NCBI GenBank assembly: GCA_018813405.1
Contig: JAHJBW010000197.1
Location: forward strand, 1 to 7,136
Length of the DNA stretch: 7,136 nt
Source of the DNA: Candidatus Margulisiibacteriota bacterium
GTDB taxonomy: Bacteria; Margulisbacteria; WOR-1; XYC2-FULL-46-14; JAHJBW01
Direction: 5' to 3'
Part shown: in pieces, positions 1 through 5,665 of the stretch
Layout: each line of letters begins with the position of its first letter
Position numbering within the stretch: position 1 is the first letter of the stretch
The notes under the pieces: model-generated
Database searches by the model: none
Told to the model about the DNA's origin: nothing
What the model saw: only the letters and a program-made list of their open reading frames with translations
Position numbers and translations under genes: made by a program

Positions 1-101
1 TCACGCACGCACCCACCCACAAAATAGCCGACAAAACCCTTTTCATTAAGTTCTTTAATGATCTTGAGCGCGCTTTTGGGGAAAAGCTTGATGTCAAACA
101 T
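1..101 (-). CDS. CCA tRNA nucleotidyltransferase / poly(A) polymerase, N-terminal fragment (partial)
   Basis: The minus strand reads from an ATG at 101-99 off the left edge of the window, giving 33 codons. The fragment starts MFDIKLFPKSALKIIKELNE and continues to YFVGGCVR. A short helix that begins with P-x-x-A followed by Y-F-V-G-G-x-V-R is the standard opening of the class II nucleotidyltransferase head (Cca/PcnB family); the catalytic Asp pair would lie beyond the edge. The family adds or repairs the CCA end of tRNAs in the cytoplasm, or polyadenylates RNA; 33 residues cannot separate the two. There is no Shine-Dalgarno site before the ATG. A promoter-like pair ends about 9 bases upstream, so the message may be leaderless. 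The gene diverges from the DUF4015 gene across a 63-base gap. The family call rests on the GG-x-V-R motif and N-terminal layout and is fairly secure. Confidence 0.8.
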   Translation of the reverse strand, partial: MFDIKLFPKSALKIIKELNEKGFVGYFVGGCVR

Positions 102-109
102 TTAAGTTA

Positions 110-138
110 AGTTTACAGCAAAAATAATGGCTTATCAA
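110..138 (-). promoter_or_regulatory. Candidate promoter of the nucleotidyltransferase gene
   Basis: On the minus strand, TTGATA (138-133) and TAAACT (115-110) are separated by 17 bases. These match the sigma-70 consensus at 5/6 and 4/6 positions. Transcription would start near 103-104, only two or three bases before the ATG at 101. This fits the missing Shine-Dalgarno site and implies a leaderless or nearly leaderless message. It is read by eye and has no experimental support. Confidence 0.4.
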
Positions 139-148
139 GAAGAGGCTG

Positions 149-157
149 TGCTAGAAT
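149..157 (+). promoter_or_regulatory. Extended -10 promoter of the DUF4015 gene
   Basis: TG-C-TAGAAT at 149-157 is an extended -10 element with 5/6 matches to TATAAT. No good -35 hexamer lies 16-18 bases upstream, which is usual for extended -10 promoters. The predicted start is about 163-165, at the ATG itself (165). A stop codon in the same frame at 159-161 prevents a longer protein, so a very short or absent leader is the simplest reading. Confidence 0.45.
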
Positions 158-164
158 ATAGGGT

Positions 165-1244
165 ATGTTCAAAAGCTTTTCTACGCTGGGCATATGTTTT
201 GTATTCCTCATTGCCACGACTTATCCCGTTTCGGAAGAAGCTGGCGAACAAGTCTTTAGCACAAAAAAAAAGGTATCCTCTGACAAAGGGTTGTACGTTA
301 CCAGCTGGGTCGCCAAAACGCCAAAACGCTTTGAGCAGATCAAAAAGCTGGCAAAGTCCCGCGGCCTGAACACCCTGGTAATCGACGCCAAGTATGACAT
401 TGAAGGACAGCTTATCCCGATCATAAAAGACAAAAAGCTAACGCCAAAAACCCGGGTCACTGCCTCGACCTGGCTTAAAGAGCTGGCCGACCAGGTCCAC
501 AAGGAAGGATTCATATTGACAGCCAGGATAGTTGTGTTTAAGGACGACCATCTGGTGCTGGCCAGGCCCGATCTTAGCGTAAAACTGCCCGGCAACAGGA
601 TGTACCGCGACCACAAGGGCGGCCGCTGGGCCAACCCTTATGAACCAGAGGTAAGGCTTTACAATGAACTGCTGGCCGAAATTGCCGCCATGTCTGGAGT
701 GGATGAAGTGCAGTTCGACTACATACGCTTCCCCGCAGAGGGCGAAGCGGGAAGACTGAAATTTCCTGAGGAGAAAGAGCTTTCCAGGGTAGCTGTTATA
801 AATACTTTCTTGCGGGATACCCGAAACCGCCTGGCAAAATACAATGTCTCTATAGGTGTCGATATCTTTGGGATCACAGCCTGGGAGAAAAGCGACTATG
901 ATATAAAAACGCTTGGGCAATCGATAGAAGCAATGGCCGAATACATCGATGTGCTCTCACCAATGCTTTATCCTTCACATTTCCACCGCGGATTCGACGG
1001 TCATGCCATACCGGGAGAGGACCCTTACTATTTCATCTCCAAAGGGATCGAAAGGACACAGCTTCTGATAAAAGATCGGAACGTTAAGATAGTCCCCTGG
1101 ATACAGGGCTTTGCCATGGAAACCAGCTGGTTCGGACCAAAATACATAAGCGAACAGATTAGGGCCTGCCGCGACAATAGCGTGGACAGATTCCTTATTT
1201 GGAACGCCAGGAACGTTTATGATTCTGTCCCCTCTTTACAATGA
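165..1244 (+). CDS. Putative glycoside hydrolase-like protein (DUF4015 family), exported
   Basis: This 359-residue protein has a short N-terminal signal or anchor: Lys3, a hydrophobic run at about residues 8-21, then an acidic and Lys-rich linker. The TIM-barrel-like domain follows, starting at GLYVTSWVA (42-50). It carries the family landmarks: VIDAKYD (72-78), DEVQFDYIRFPAEG (180-193), GVDIFG (231-236), LSPMLYPSHF (264-273), PWIQGF (311-316) and a closing IWNARN (345-350). These belong to the DUF4015 'putative glycosyl hydrolase' family, related in fold to GH13/GH-like barrels. The substrate of the family is not established, and activity on an envelope or extracellular polysaccharide is inference. 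The length fits an intact family member. The ATG at 165 is fixed by an in-frame TAG at 159-161. No proper ribosome-binding site precedes it; AGGG lies only one base away. Gene 1290-1700 follows after 45 bases. Confidence 0.88.
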   Translation: MFKSFSTLGICFVFLIATTYPVSEEAGEQVFSTKKKVSSDKGLYVTSWVAKTPKRFEQIKKLAKSRGLNTLVIDAKYDIEGQLIPIIKDKKLTPKTRVTASTWLKELADQVHKEGFILTARIVVFKDDHLVLARPDLSVKLPGNRMYRDHKGGRWANPYEPEVRLYNELLAEIAAMSGVDEVQFDYIRFPAEGEAGRLKFPEEKELSRVAVINTFLRDTRNRLAKYNVSIGVDIFGITAWEKSDYDIKTLGQSIEAMAEYIDVLSPMLYPSHFHRGFDGHAIPGEDPYYFISKGIERTQLLIKDRNVKIVPWIQGFAMETSWFGPKYISEQIRACRDNSVDRFLIWNARNVYDSVPSLQ

Positions 1245-1263
1245 GCCACAAATATTAGACAAT
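1235..1263 (+). promoter_or_regulatory. Possible promoter of the first small membrane protein gene
   Basis: TTTACA (1235-1240) overlaps the end of the DUF4015 gene. After 17 bases comes GACAAT (1258-1263), which matches the -10 consensus at 4/6 positions. A start near 1270 would leave a leader of about 20 bases containing the ribosome-binding site. The -10 is weak, so read-through from the upstream gene is equally possible. Confidence 0.25.
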
Positions 1264-1273
1264 TACGAAAACT

Positions 1274-1280
1274 AGAGGAG
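1274..1280 (+). promoter_or_regulatory. Ribosome-binding site, gene 1290-1700
   Basis: AGAGGAG lies nine bases before the ATG at 1290 and fixes that start. Confidence 0.75.
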
Positions 1281-1289
1281 AAACAAACC

Positions 1290-1700
1290 ATGATATTGTT
1301 GGTCATTTCGGGTCTGACGGTAACCTCGGCGGGATTGTTCTTTTTGCTCTTTCCCGATTTTGTGAAACAGCTCGGTGAATCCAACCGGCCCCTGGTAAAT
1401 CTGGACATCAATTCGACCAAAGTCAGGCTGTTCGTAAGCCTGGCCATGCTGGCCGCGGGTCTCGCCATCTTGTTCTGCATATACCCCGAGTTCAAGACTT
1501 ACTGGTACCTGACCACCATGTCCGCCCTTTCTTTATTTCTGGCGTTCTGCTTTCTCGCGGTACCCAATGCAACCCTGGCAATATTGAACAAAGTACTTCT
1601 CCCGACTGACAAATACGTTATTAAGATCAGGAACCTGCTGGGCGCGGTACTGGTGTTGATAGGCGTATATATTCTGCTGTCAGCCTATTACCTTTTCTAA
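1290..1700 (+). CDS. Small integral membrane protein with four helices, internally duplicated (paralogue of 1767-2195)
   Basis: No function is recognised. The 136 residues form four hydrophobic segments at about 3-20, 47-65, 72-90 and 115-135. The first and second halves share one layout: a helix ends in F-P-D (21-23) or V-P-N (91-93), a polar stretch of about 20 residues follows, and then K-V-R (44-46) or K-I-R (112-114) opens the next helix, which is Gly- and Leu-rich. The copies sit about 70 residues apart. The layout (helix, x-P-x, amphipathic linker, Arg, G-rich helix) recalls the two-helix DUF2065/YjeT unit; that similarity is by eye only. The neighbour at 1767-2195 shares the same features, including a V-N-L-D motif here at 36-39. 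The protein is expected in the cytoplasmic membrane. A good ribosome-binding site supports the ATG. Confidence 0.8.
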   Translation: MILLVISGLTVTSAGLFFLLFPDFVKQLGESNRPLVNLDINSTKVRLFVSLAMLAAGLAILFCIYPEFKTYWYLTTMSALSLFLAFCFLAVPNATLAILNKVLLPTDKYVIKIRNLLGAVLVLIGVYILLSAYYLF

Positions 1701-1708
1701 AAAAGCCC

Positions 1709-1736
1709 TTTACAAAAACTTATAAGGGTCTATAAT
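1709..1736 (+). promoter_or_regulatory. Strong sigma-70-type promoter for gene 1767-2195
   Basis: TTTACA (1709-1714), a 16-base spacer and a perfect TATAAT (1731-1736) lie in the 66-base gap between the two paralogues. Transcription would start near 1743, giving a leader of about 24 bases that contains the ribosome-binding site. The second paralogue therefore probably has its own promoter. A small inverted repeat, CCCTT (1706-1710) and AAGGG (1724-1728), overlaps the -35 and could be an operator, but it is too short to claim. Confidence 0.65.
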
Positions 1737-1753
1737 ATCTAAAATATCTTTCA

Positions 1754-1760
1754 AAAGGAG
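1754..1760 (+). promoter_or_regulatory. Ribosome-binding site, gene 1767-2195
   Basis: AAAGGAG lies six bases before the ATG at 1767 and fixes that start. Confidence 0.75.
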
Positions 1761-1766
1761 TTTGAA

Positions 1767-2195
1767 ATGACATATACATTGTTCGCTGGTCTCGTAAGTT
1801 TGATCGCTGGCTTAATGCTGCTTTTCTTCCCAAATGCCATGGCAAAGACAGGTGACGCGCTGAACAGGGTGGTTGTGAACCTGGACGAAAAAGTTTCCAG
1901 GATCCGGCTGGTCATGGGGATACTCCTTCTGCTTGCCGGCGGATTGATCTTGTGGCAAGCCCTTCCCCTGGATGGACAAGCATGGTATATGTTTGTTATC
2001 GCGGTTCTGGCGCTGTTTTTTGGTCTGCTTTTTCTGGTATTTCCCAACGGACTGGCAGCTCTGTCAAAAATATTCGATAAAATGCTGATCAGCACCGATT
2101 CGCTTCTGCTTACCACCGGAAGAAAGATCGCTGGGATCATCTTAATAATACTGGCTATCTATCAGCTGATTACAGTATATTTTATGATGATGTAA
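1767..2195 (+). CDS. Small integral membrane protein with four helices, second paralogue
   Basis: No function is recognised. This 142-residue protein parallels gene 1290-1700. It has hydrophobic segments at about 4-20, 48-64, 73-91 and 121-138, with F-P-N at 21-23 and again at 92-94. A V-N-L-D motif lies at 37-40. Arg47 and Arg119 sit just before the Gly/Leu-rich second helix of each half. The two halves align with one another (FPN-x-M-A against FPN-G-L-A, then M-G-I-L-L-L against A-G-I-I-L-I), which shows an internal tandem duplication. Together with the neighbour this makes four copies of the same two-helix unit in 900 bases. The gene has its own promoter and ribosome-binding site. Its last 14 bases overlap the end of the response regulator gene on the other strand, leaving no room for a terminator between them. 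A membrane location is clear; any transport, sensing or scaffold role is open. Confidence 0.82.
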   Translation: MTYTLFAGLVSLIAGLMLLFFPNAMAKTGDALNRVVVNLDEKVSRIRLVMGILLLLAGGLILWQALPLDGQAWYMFVIAVLALFFGLLFLVFPNGLAALSKIFDKMLISTDSLLLTTGRKIAGIILIILAIYQLITVYFMMM

Positions 2196-2550
2196 GGTAT
2201 TTCTTTACCTTTTCAAGAAGGTCCGCGGGTTCAAAGGGCTTTACTATATAGTCGTCCATACCGGCCTTGCGCAGTTTGTCAAAATCTTCTTCCTGGCTGA
2301 CGGTAAAGACAATTATTGGTATTTTCTTGCATTCTTCATCAGACTTGACGTTTGAGCATACCTCATACCCGCTGATCATGGGTAAATGAAGATCAAGCAA
2401 AATAAGATCCGGGTGCTGCTGCTTCACAAGCTCCAGCGCCTTTTTACCATCGCTCGCCGAAAGGACATCGTACCCTTCCCTTTTCAGGCGAAGAGTGACA
2501 AGTTCCAACAGATCAGGCTCATCATCGACTACCAGTATTTTTTTTGCCAT
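2182..2550 (-). CDS. Single-domain response regulator (CheY-like receiver)
   Basis: The 122 residues are one complete receiver domain with no output domain. The acidic pocket is Asp9-Asp10, the phospho-acceptor is Asp53 in LILLDLHLP, the switch residue is Thr83, and Lys104 is in the KPF motif. All residues needed to accept a phosphoryl group are present, so the protein should act in the cytoplasm by phosphorylation-dependent contact with a partner, or as a relay. It lies 17 bases downstream of the kinase-like gene and behind a perfect AGGAGG, so the two are almost certainly co-expressed. The oddity is the partner, which lacks the usual phospho-donor His; the phosphate may come from another kinase. 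The 3' end overlaps the convergent gene 1767-2195 by 14 bases. Confidence 0.93.
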   Translation of the reverse strand: MAKKILVVDDEPDLLELVTLRLKREGYDVLSASDGKKALELVKQQHPDLILLDLHLPMISGYEVCSNVKSDEECKKIPIIVFTVSQEEDFDKLRKAGMDDYIVKPFEPADLLEKVKKYLTSS

Positions 2551-2556
2551 CGTTAT

Positions 2557-2564
2557 TTCCTCCT
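2557..2564 (-). promoter_or_regulatory. Ribosome-binding site of the response regulator
   Basis: On the minus strand AGGAGGAA lies between the kinase stop codon (2570-2568) and the ATG at 2550. AGGAGG is the full consensus and sits eight bases from the start. It is the strongest ribosome-binding site in the window and suggests the receiver is made in excess over the kinase-like protein, which has a TTG start and a poor site. Confidence 0.8.
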
Positions 2565-2567
2565 GAC

Positions 2568-4436
2568 TTAGTACGGCAGAGTAAAACAGATCTCTGTTCC
2601 CTTGCCCGGCTTGGACTTAACAGATATCTTGCCCCCATGCCCTTCTATTATATACTTACTCACAATAAAATCCAAGCCCGCGCCGCCCCGATCACGCATC
2701 TCCGACATTCCCAAAGGATGGAATATCTTGGACAATAGGTCTTCAGGCATACCCCCGCTGGTGTCATTAATGCAAACACGAACACAACATTCTTCTTTGT
2801 TGTTTTTTGCCAGGATAGTCACGCCGCCCCTATCGGTCAGTTTAATGGCATTGCTCAAAAGATTGACAACTGCCCTGTAAATCCTGTCCGTATCAAGCAT
2901 TATGGTCGGCAGGCCAGGCTCGATCTTGTCCTCAAGGTAAAGGCCCTTATCTTTTGCCATACCGCCCAGATCCATGACAGCTTTGCTCACTATTGCGCCA
3001 ATATCGCCTTCGAGCACGGCCATTTTCGTTTCTCCGCTGTCAATGCTTGAGAAATCAATTATGTCCTTGATCAGCCTTACCAGCCTTTCTATGTTGCGGT
3101 CTACGATATTAAGATAAGATTTTTGCTCTGCGGTGATCTTGCCTGCTTCGCCCTGGAGCACAGTCTTGACCCCTTCTTTTACCGCGGTCAGAGGCGATCT
3201 TAATTGATTGGCTATTATATAGGTAAAGTCACCTTTCATCCTGTAAAGTTCGCTGATCTCTTGCAGTTGTTTTTCTATAAGCAGGTTTTTCTTGCGGATA
3301 TCTTCGTCGGCCCTCAATATCTGGATAGTGGCTTTTTGCAGTCGCTTATTTCTTTCTTCCAAAATTTCTTTGGCATGTTTAAGGTCAGCAATGAGCCTAT
3401 ATATATCCCTCATATCCCTGGCCACGCCCACCACGCCTATCTCTATTCCATCCTCATCCTTTAATACGGACCCCGAAACCTTGACAGGGATAAGATTGCC
3501 GTCGACGGCCTTAAGCTCAACGTCCAGGTTCTTTACCATTCCCTCTTTTAAGATACGTTTTAAAAAGAAATTCGCGTCTTCTTCCCTGCCAAAGATATTG
3601 GCAATTGGAAAACCAAGCACCTGGTCCGCCTTTTTGCCGATGAGCTGGGCGCCGGCAGGATTGAATTTGGCTATCGCCCCGCCGGGGGTAACCAGGAAAA
3701 GAAAATCGGGCATTATCTTTACGATATCTTCCGCGGCGGCCTCTGGCGTTACCTTGATCTGGCCATAGCGGACGATGGCATACGCAAAACAGCAGACAAG
3801 TATTAATATGGTAGGCCCGAAGGGAGAAATCACGCCAATACCCTTTAGAGGAGGAAGCACGACCCTGTAAGGCAAACCCACAAAGATAGGAACTATAAGC
3901 GCTATAAGCATGATACGGGCCTGGGCTTTTTTCACCTGCTCAAAACCGCCAAAGACCACCCTGCCGCAAAAGTATATTGTCGCGGCAAAATATATGCTTA
4001 AAAGCAGGTAGAAACTCCGGTACAGGAAACCGCCAATGCCATGGAAACCGGTCTCGTACTGCATTATTTCAAAGATCATTCTTTTAGAGGTAAATATTAA
4101 AAAACCGACAAAAAGGGCAGGAAGATATATGACCAGATAAGAAAGGGGATTCTTAAACAAACGTTTCCTTCCAGCGAACACTATCATAAAGTGGCTCAAC
4201 CCCGCCATGGCAAAAAGCCAGCTTAAGGCCTTGACCTTTTGATAGACAAATGTCAACTGGGAAAAAGGATAGGCATTGATCAGGCCTTCGGCCAGCGCCA
4301 TTATTCCTATCAAAATGACGCAAATGGCGAAAAGGATATTTTGTCGATCCTTTCGGTCCAGGATCAACACATAGATCGCGACCAGAAAGCATATGGCCGC
4401 GGTCAAAAAAGAAAGAACGACATTGATGTTGCTCAA
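2568..4436 (-). CDS. Histidine-kinase-like membrane sensor (7TM-PAS-DHp-HATPase) lacking the phospho-acceptor His
   Basis: The 622-residue protein has about seven N-terminal membrane helices (residues ~7-223, layout of the histidine kinase 7TM region). A PAS domain (~236-342), a charged coiled coil (~345-400), a DHp-like helix pair (~401-465) and a C-terminal HATPase domain (~500-622) follow. The H-box reads FTYIIANQLRSPLTA (404-418). Asn410 stands where the phosphorylated His should be, and Gln411 where the following Glu is usual. The N-box is normal (Asn525, Asn529). G1 reads D558-T-S-G-G-M, with Ser for the first Gly. G2 reads G585-A-G-L-D-F, with Asp589 for the last Gly. The underlying codons were re-read and are consistent. 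It is probably a pseudokinase or altered sensor acting on the adjacent receiver or on another kinase. The start is a TTG directly after the glycosyltransferase TAA, in the same frame, which suggests translational coupling. Confidence 0.9.
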   Translation of the reverse strand: MSNINVVLSFLTAAICFLVAIYVLILDRKDRQNILFAICVILIGIMALAEGLINAYPFSQLTFVYQKVKALSWLFAMAGLSHFMIVFAGRKRLFKNPLSYLVIYLPALFVGFLIFTSKRMIFEIMQYETGFHGIGGFLYRSFYLLLSIYFAATIYFCGRVVFGGFEQVKKAQARIMLIALIVPIFVGLPYRVVLPPLKGIGVISPFGPTILILVCCFAYAIVRYGQIKVTPEAAAEDIVKIMPDFLFLVTPGGAIAKFNPAGAQLIGKKADQVLGFPIANIFGREEDANFFLKRILKEGMVKNLDVELKAVDGNLIPVKVSGSVLKDEDGIEIGVVGVARDMRDIYRLIADLKHAKEILEERNKRLQKATIQILRADEDIRKKNLLIEKQLQEISELYRMKGDFTYIIANQLRSPLTAVKEGVKTVLQGEAGKITAEQKSYLNIVDRNIERLVRLIKDIIDFSSIDSGETKMAVLEGDIGAIVSKAVMDLGGMAKDKGLYLEDKIEPGLPTIMLDTDRIYRAVVNLLSNAIKLTDRGGVTILAKNNKEECCVRVCINDTSGGMPEDLLSKIFHPLGMSEMRDRGGAGLDFIVSKYIIEGHGGKISVKSKPGKGTEICFTLPY

Positions 4437-5594
4437 TTACGCGCCCCCAAGTTTATTGTATATATCAATAACTTGTTTTGCAATTACCTTCCAATCGTAT
4501 TTTGTTTCTACCAGCCGGCGCCCTGCCCGGCCCATTTCAATGGCCTTTTTGGGATCGGCAAGAAGCGAGTTAACAGCATGGGCAATGGCGTCAGGGTCCT
4601 GCTTGGGGACAATAAGCCCTGTCTTACCCTCGTCCATAACAGCATTGGGCCCGGGAATGTCCGTGCAAATTACGGCCGTATAGTTGGCCATGGCTTCGAG
4701 CTGGACTATTCCAAAGGCCTCCAGCCGGTTGATGGAAGGAAAAACATAGACCAGTGATTTATAATAGAAAGAAATGAGCTGTTCAAAGGTCGCCGTCCCG
4801 TACATTTCGATGGAGCTTCTGATCTTTAATTGGTCTATCAGGCTGTTGATATGCGCTTTTTCTTCGCCGTCTCCGCAGATGACCAGCTTTGTGTCGGGGA
4901 ATTTAGCAAGTATCTTTGGCATGGCCTTTCCCATGTAGTCACAGCCCTTGTTGCCCGCCATTCTTCCCAGCCAGAGTATTTGCTTCGGATTTTTGTCTTT
5001 TTCCGAAAGCCCCAGTTTTTTCTGAGTGGCGTCTATCTGGTCATAGAAAATACCGATGGGAATATTTTTGACGCCGGGCATATTTTTAAGTACGGGCGAT
5101 GTTTCGGCATAGGTTTTGGTGGTATTGTAGACAGCGTTGGCCTTTTTCAGCAGTTTGCGGGCGGCATTGTCGGCATAATATTCAACTGCCTTGATAATAA
5201 AGCCCGGCACGCGGATGCCGTAGTATTTTTCCGAGACAGTTACGTCGCAATGATAGGTAACCACGACCGGCTGTTTTATTTTACCGGCTATCTCGCGCAG
5301 AAAACCAAAAGAAGGGACATGGCAATGCACAATGTCGTATCCTTCAAGGAGCTTTAGATCGAATTTTTTCTTTGTCACCGGAAGGTAGCTGAACATTAAC
5401 TTTGCCGGCAGGCGGATGATCTTGAAACCTGCCATTTTGTCTTCGGCGGGAGCCTTTTTTTCCTCGGGCAGATTGGTTGAGATGACCGTGACCTCGTGGC
5501 CCTGGTTGACCAGCTCGGTTGACAGGTCCTTGACATACTTTTCGGTCCCTCCGGTGTGCGGGTAAAAGAACGGGACAACCATGCATATTTTCAT
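4437..5594 (-). CDS. Family 4 glycosyltransferase (GT-B fold)
   Basis: This cytoplasmic or membrane-associated enzyme has 385 residues, the usual family length. The N-terminal acceptor domain opens with MKICMVVPFFYPHTGGTEKY, including the Gly-Gly loop at 15-16, and has VVVTYHCD at 110-117. The donor-binding domain starts near 205: LGR (209-211) with Lys216 contacts the nucleotide-sugar phosphates, VICGDGEE (238-245) is the core strand and turn, and E292-AFGIVQL-E300 is the E-x7-E motif of retaining GT4 enzymes. The family transfers a sugar from a nucleotide donor to lipid or glycan acceptors during envelope or exopolysaccharide synthesis; the sugar and acceptor cannot be read here. The ATG at 5594 has AAAGAGGAG six bases away. 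The gene follows the radical SAM gene by 18 bases, across the palindrome at 5610-5665. It may also have its own promoter. Its stop codon directly touches the kinase TTG. Confidence 0.93.
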   Translation of the reverse strand: MKICMVVPFFYPHTGGTEKYVKDLSTELVNQGHEVTVISTNLPEEKKAPAEDKMAGFKIIRLPAKLMFSYLPVTKKKFDLKLLEGYDIVHCHVPSFGFLREIAGKIKQPVVVTYHCDVTVSEKYYGIRVPGFIIKAVEYYADNAARKLLKKANAVYNTTKTYAETSPVLKNMPGVKNIPIGIFYDQIDATQKKLGLSEKDKNPKQILWLGRMAGNKGCDYMGKAMPKILAKFPDTKLVICGDGEEKAHINSLIDQLKIRSSIEMYGTATFEQLISFYYKSLVYVFPSINRLEAFGIVQLEAMANYTAVICTDIPGPNAVMDEGKTGLIVPKQDPDAIAHAVNSLLADPKKAIEMGRAGRRLVETKYDWKVIAKQVIDIYNKLGGA

Positions 5595-5600
5595 ATATTG

Positions 5601-5609
5601 CTCCTCTTT
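5601..5609 (-). promoter_or_regulatory. Ribosome-binding site of the glycosyltransferase
   Basis: AAAGAGGAG on the minus strand lies six bases before the ATG at 5594. It sits directly after the foot of the palindrome (5610) and so stays single-stranded if the hairpin forms. Confidence 0.75.
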
Positions 5610-5665
5610 AACTCACCCCCTCTGCTGCCCCTCTCTTGGCAAGAGAGGGGGACGGGGGGTGAGTT
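5610..5665. repeat. 56-bp GC-rich nested palindrome (REP/MITE-like element)
   Basis: The outer stem is 11 perfect pairs (5610-5620 with 5655-5665; AACTCACCCCC against GGGGGTGAGTT). The inner stem is 10 perfect pairs (5628-5637 with 5641-5650; CCCCTCTCTT against AAGAGAGGGG) around a three-base loop. A small asymmetric internal loop separates them. The element is much richer in G and C than its surroundings. It encodes the last 16 residues of the radical SAM protein and its TGA. Translated 'LTPRPPLLPREG'-type tails from such palindromes are, from memory, a recurrent feature of dispersed REP-like elements in several bacterial groups. Only one copy lies in this window, so dispersal cannot be shown here. 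No U-run follows on either strand, so it is not a typical intrinsic terminator. As RNA it would be a very stable hairpin that could protect the glycosyltransferase message. Confidence 0.8.

Noticed and set aside
127..369. Alternative + strand start at 127 ahead of the DUF4015 gene
   Set aside because: It is in a different frame and runs through the signal-peptide region of the real gene with a basic, unfamilial peptide. It has no ribosome-binding site.
438..920. Open frame of 160 codons on the minus strand inside the DUF4015 gene
   Set aside because: It is antisense to a gene with clear family motifs, shows no recognisable domain and has no ribosome-binding site; it is a by-product of the + strand codon pattern.
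1706..1728. CCCTT...AAGGG inverted repeat over the promoter as an operator
   Set aside because: Five-base arms with a 13-base gap are expected by chance; no regulator gene is adjacent.
2194..2211. Small hairpin AAGGTA / TACCTT as terminator for gene 1767-2195
   Set aside because: It has only six pairs, two of them G-C in each arm, and a short T stretch broken by C. This is too weak to call.
4239..4757. Open + strand frame of 172 codons across the glycosyltransferase/kinase boundary
   Set aside because: It lies antisense to two well-supported genes, has no domain, and crosses a gene boundary, as chance frames do.
5610..5665. Palindrome as an intrinsic terminator after the radical SAM gene
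   Set aside because: The stem is strong, but neither strand has a run of T directly after it; the minus strand continues into a ribosome-binding site. Anti-termination or read-through would also be needed for the downstream genes.
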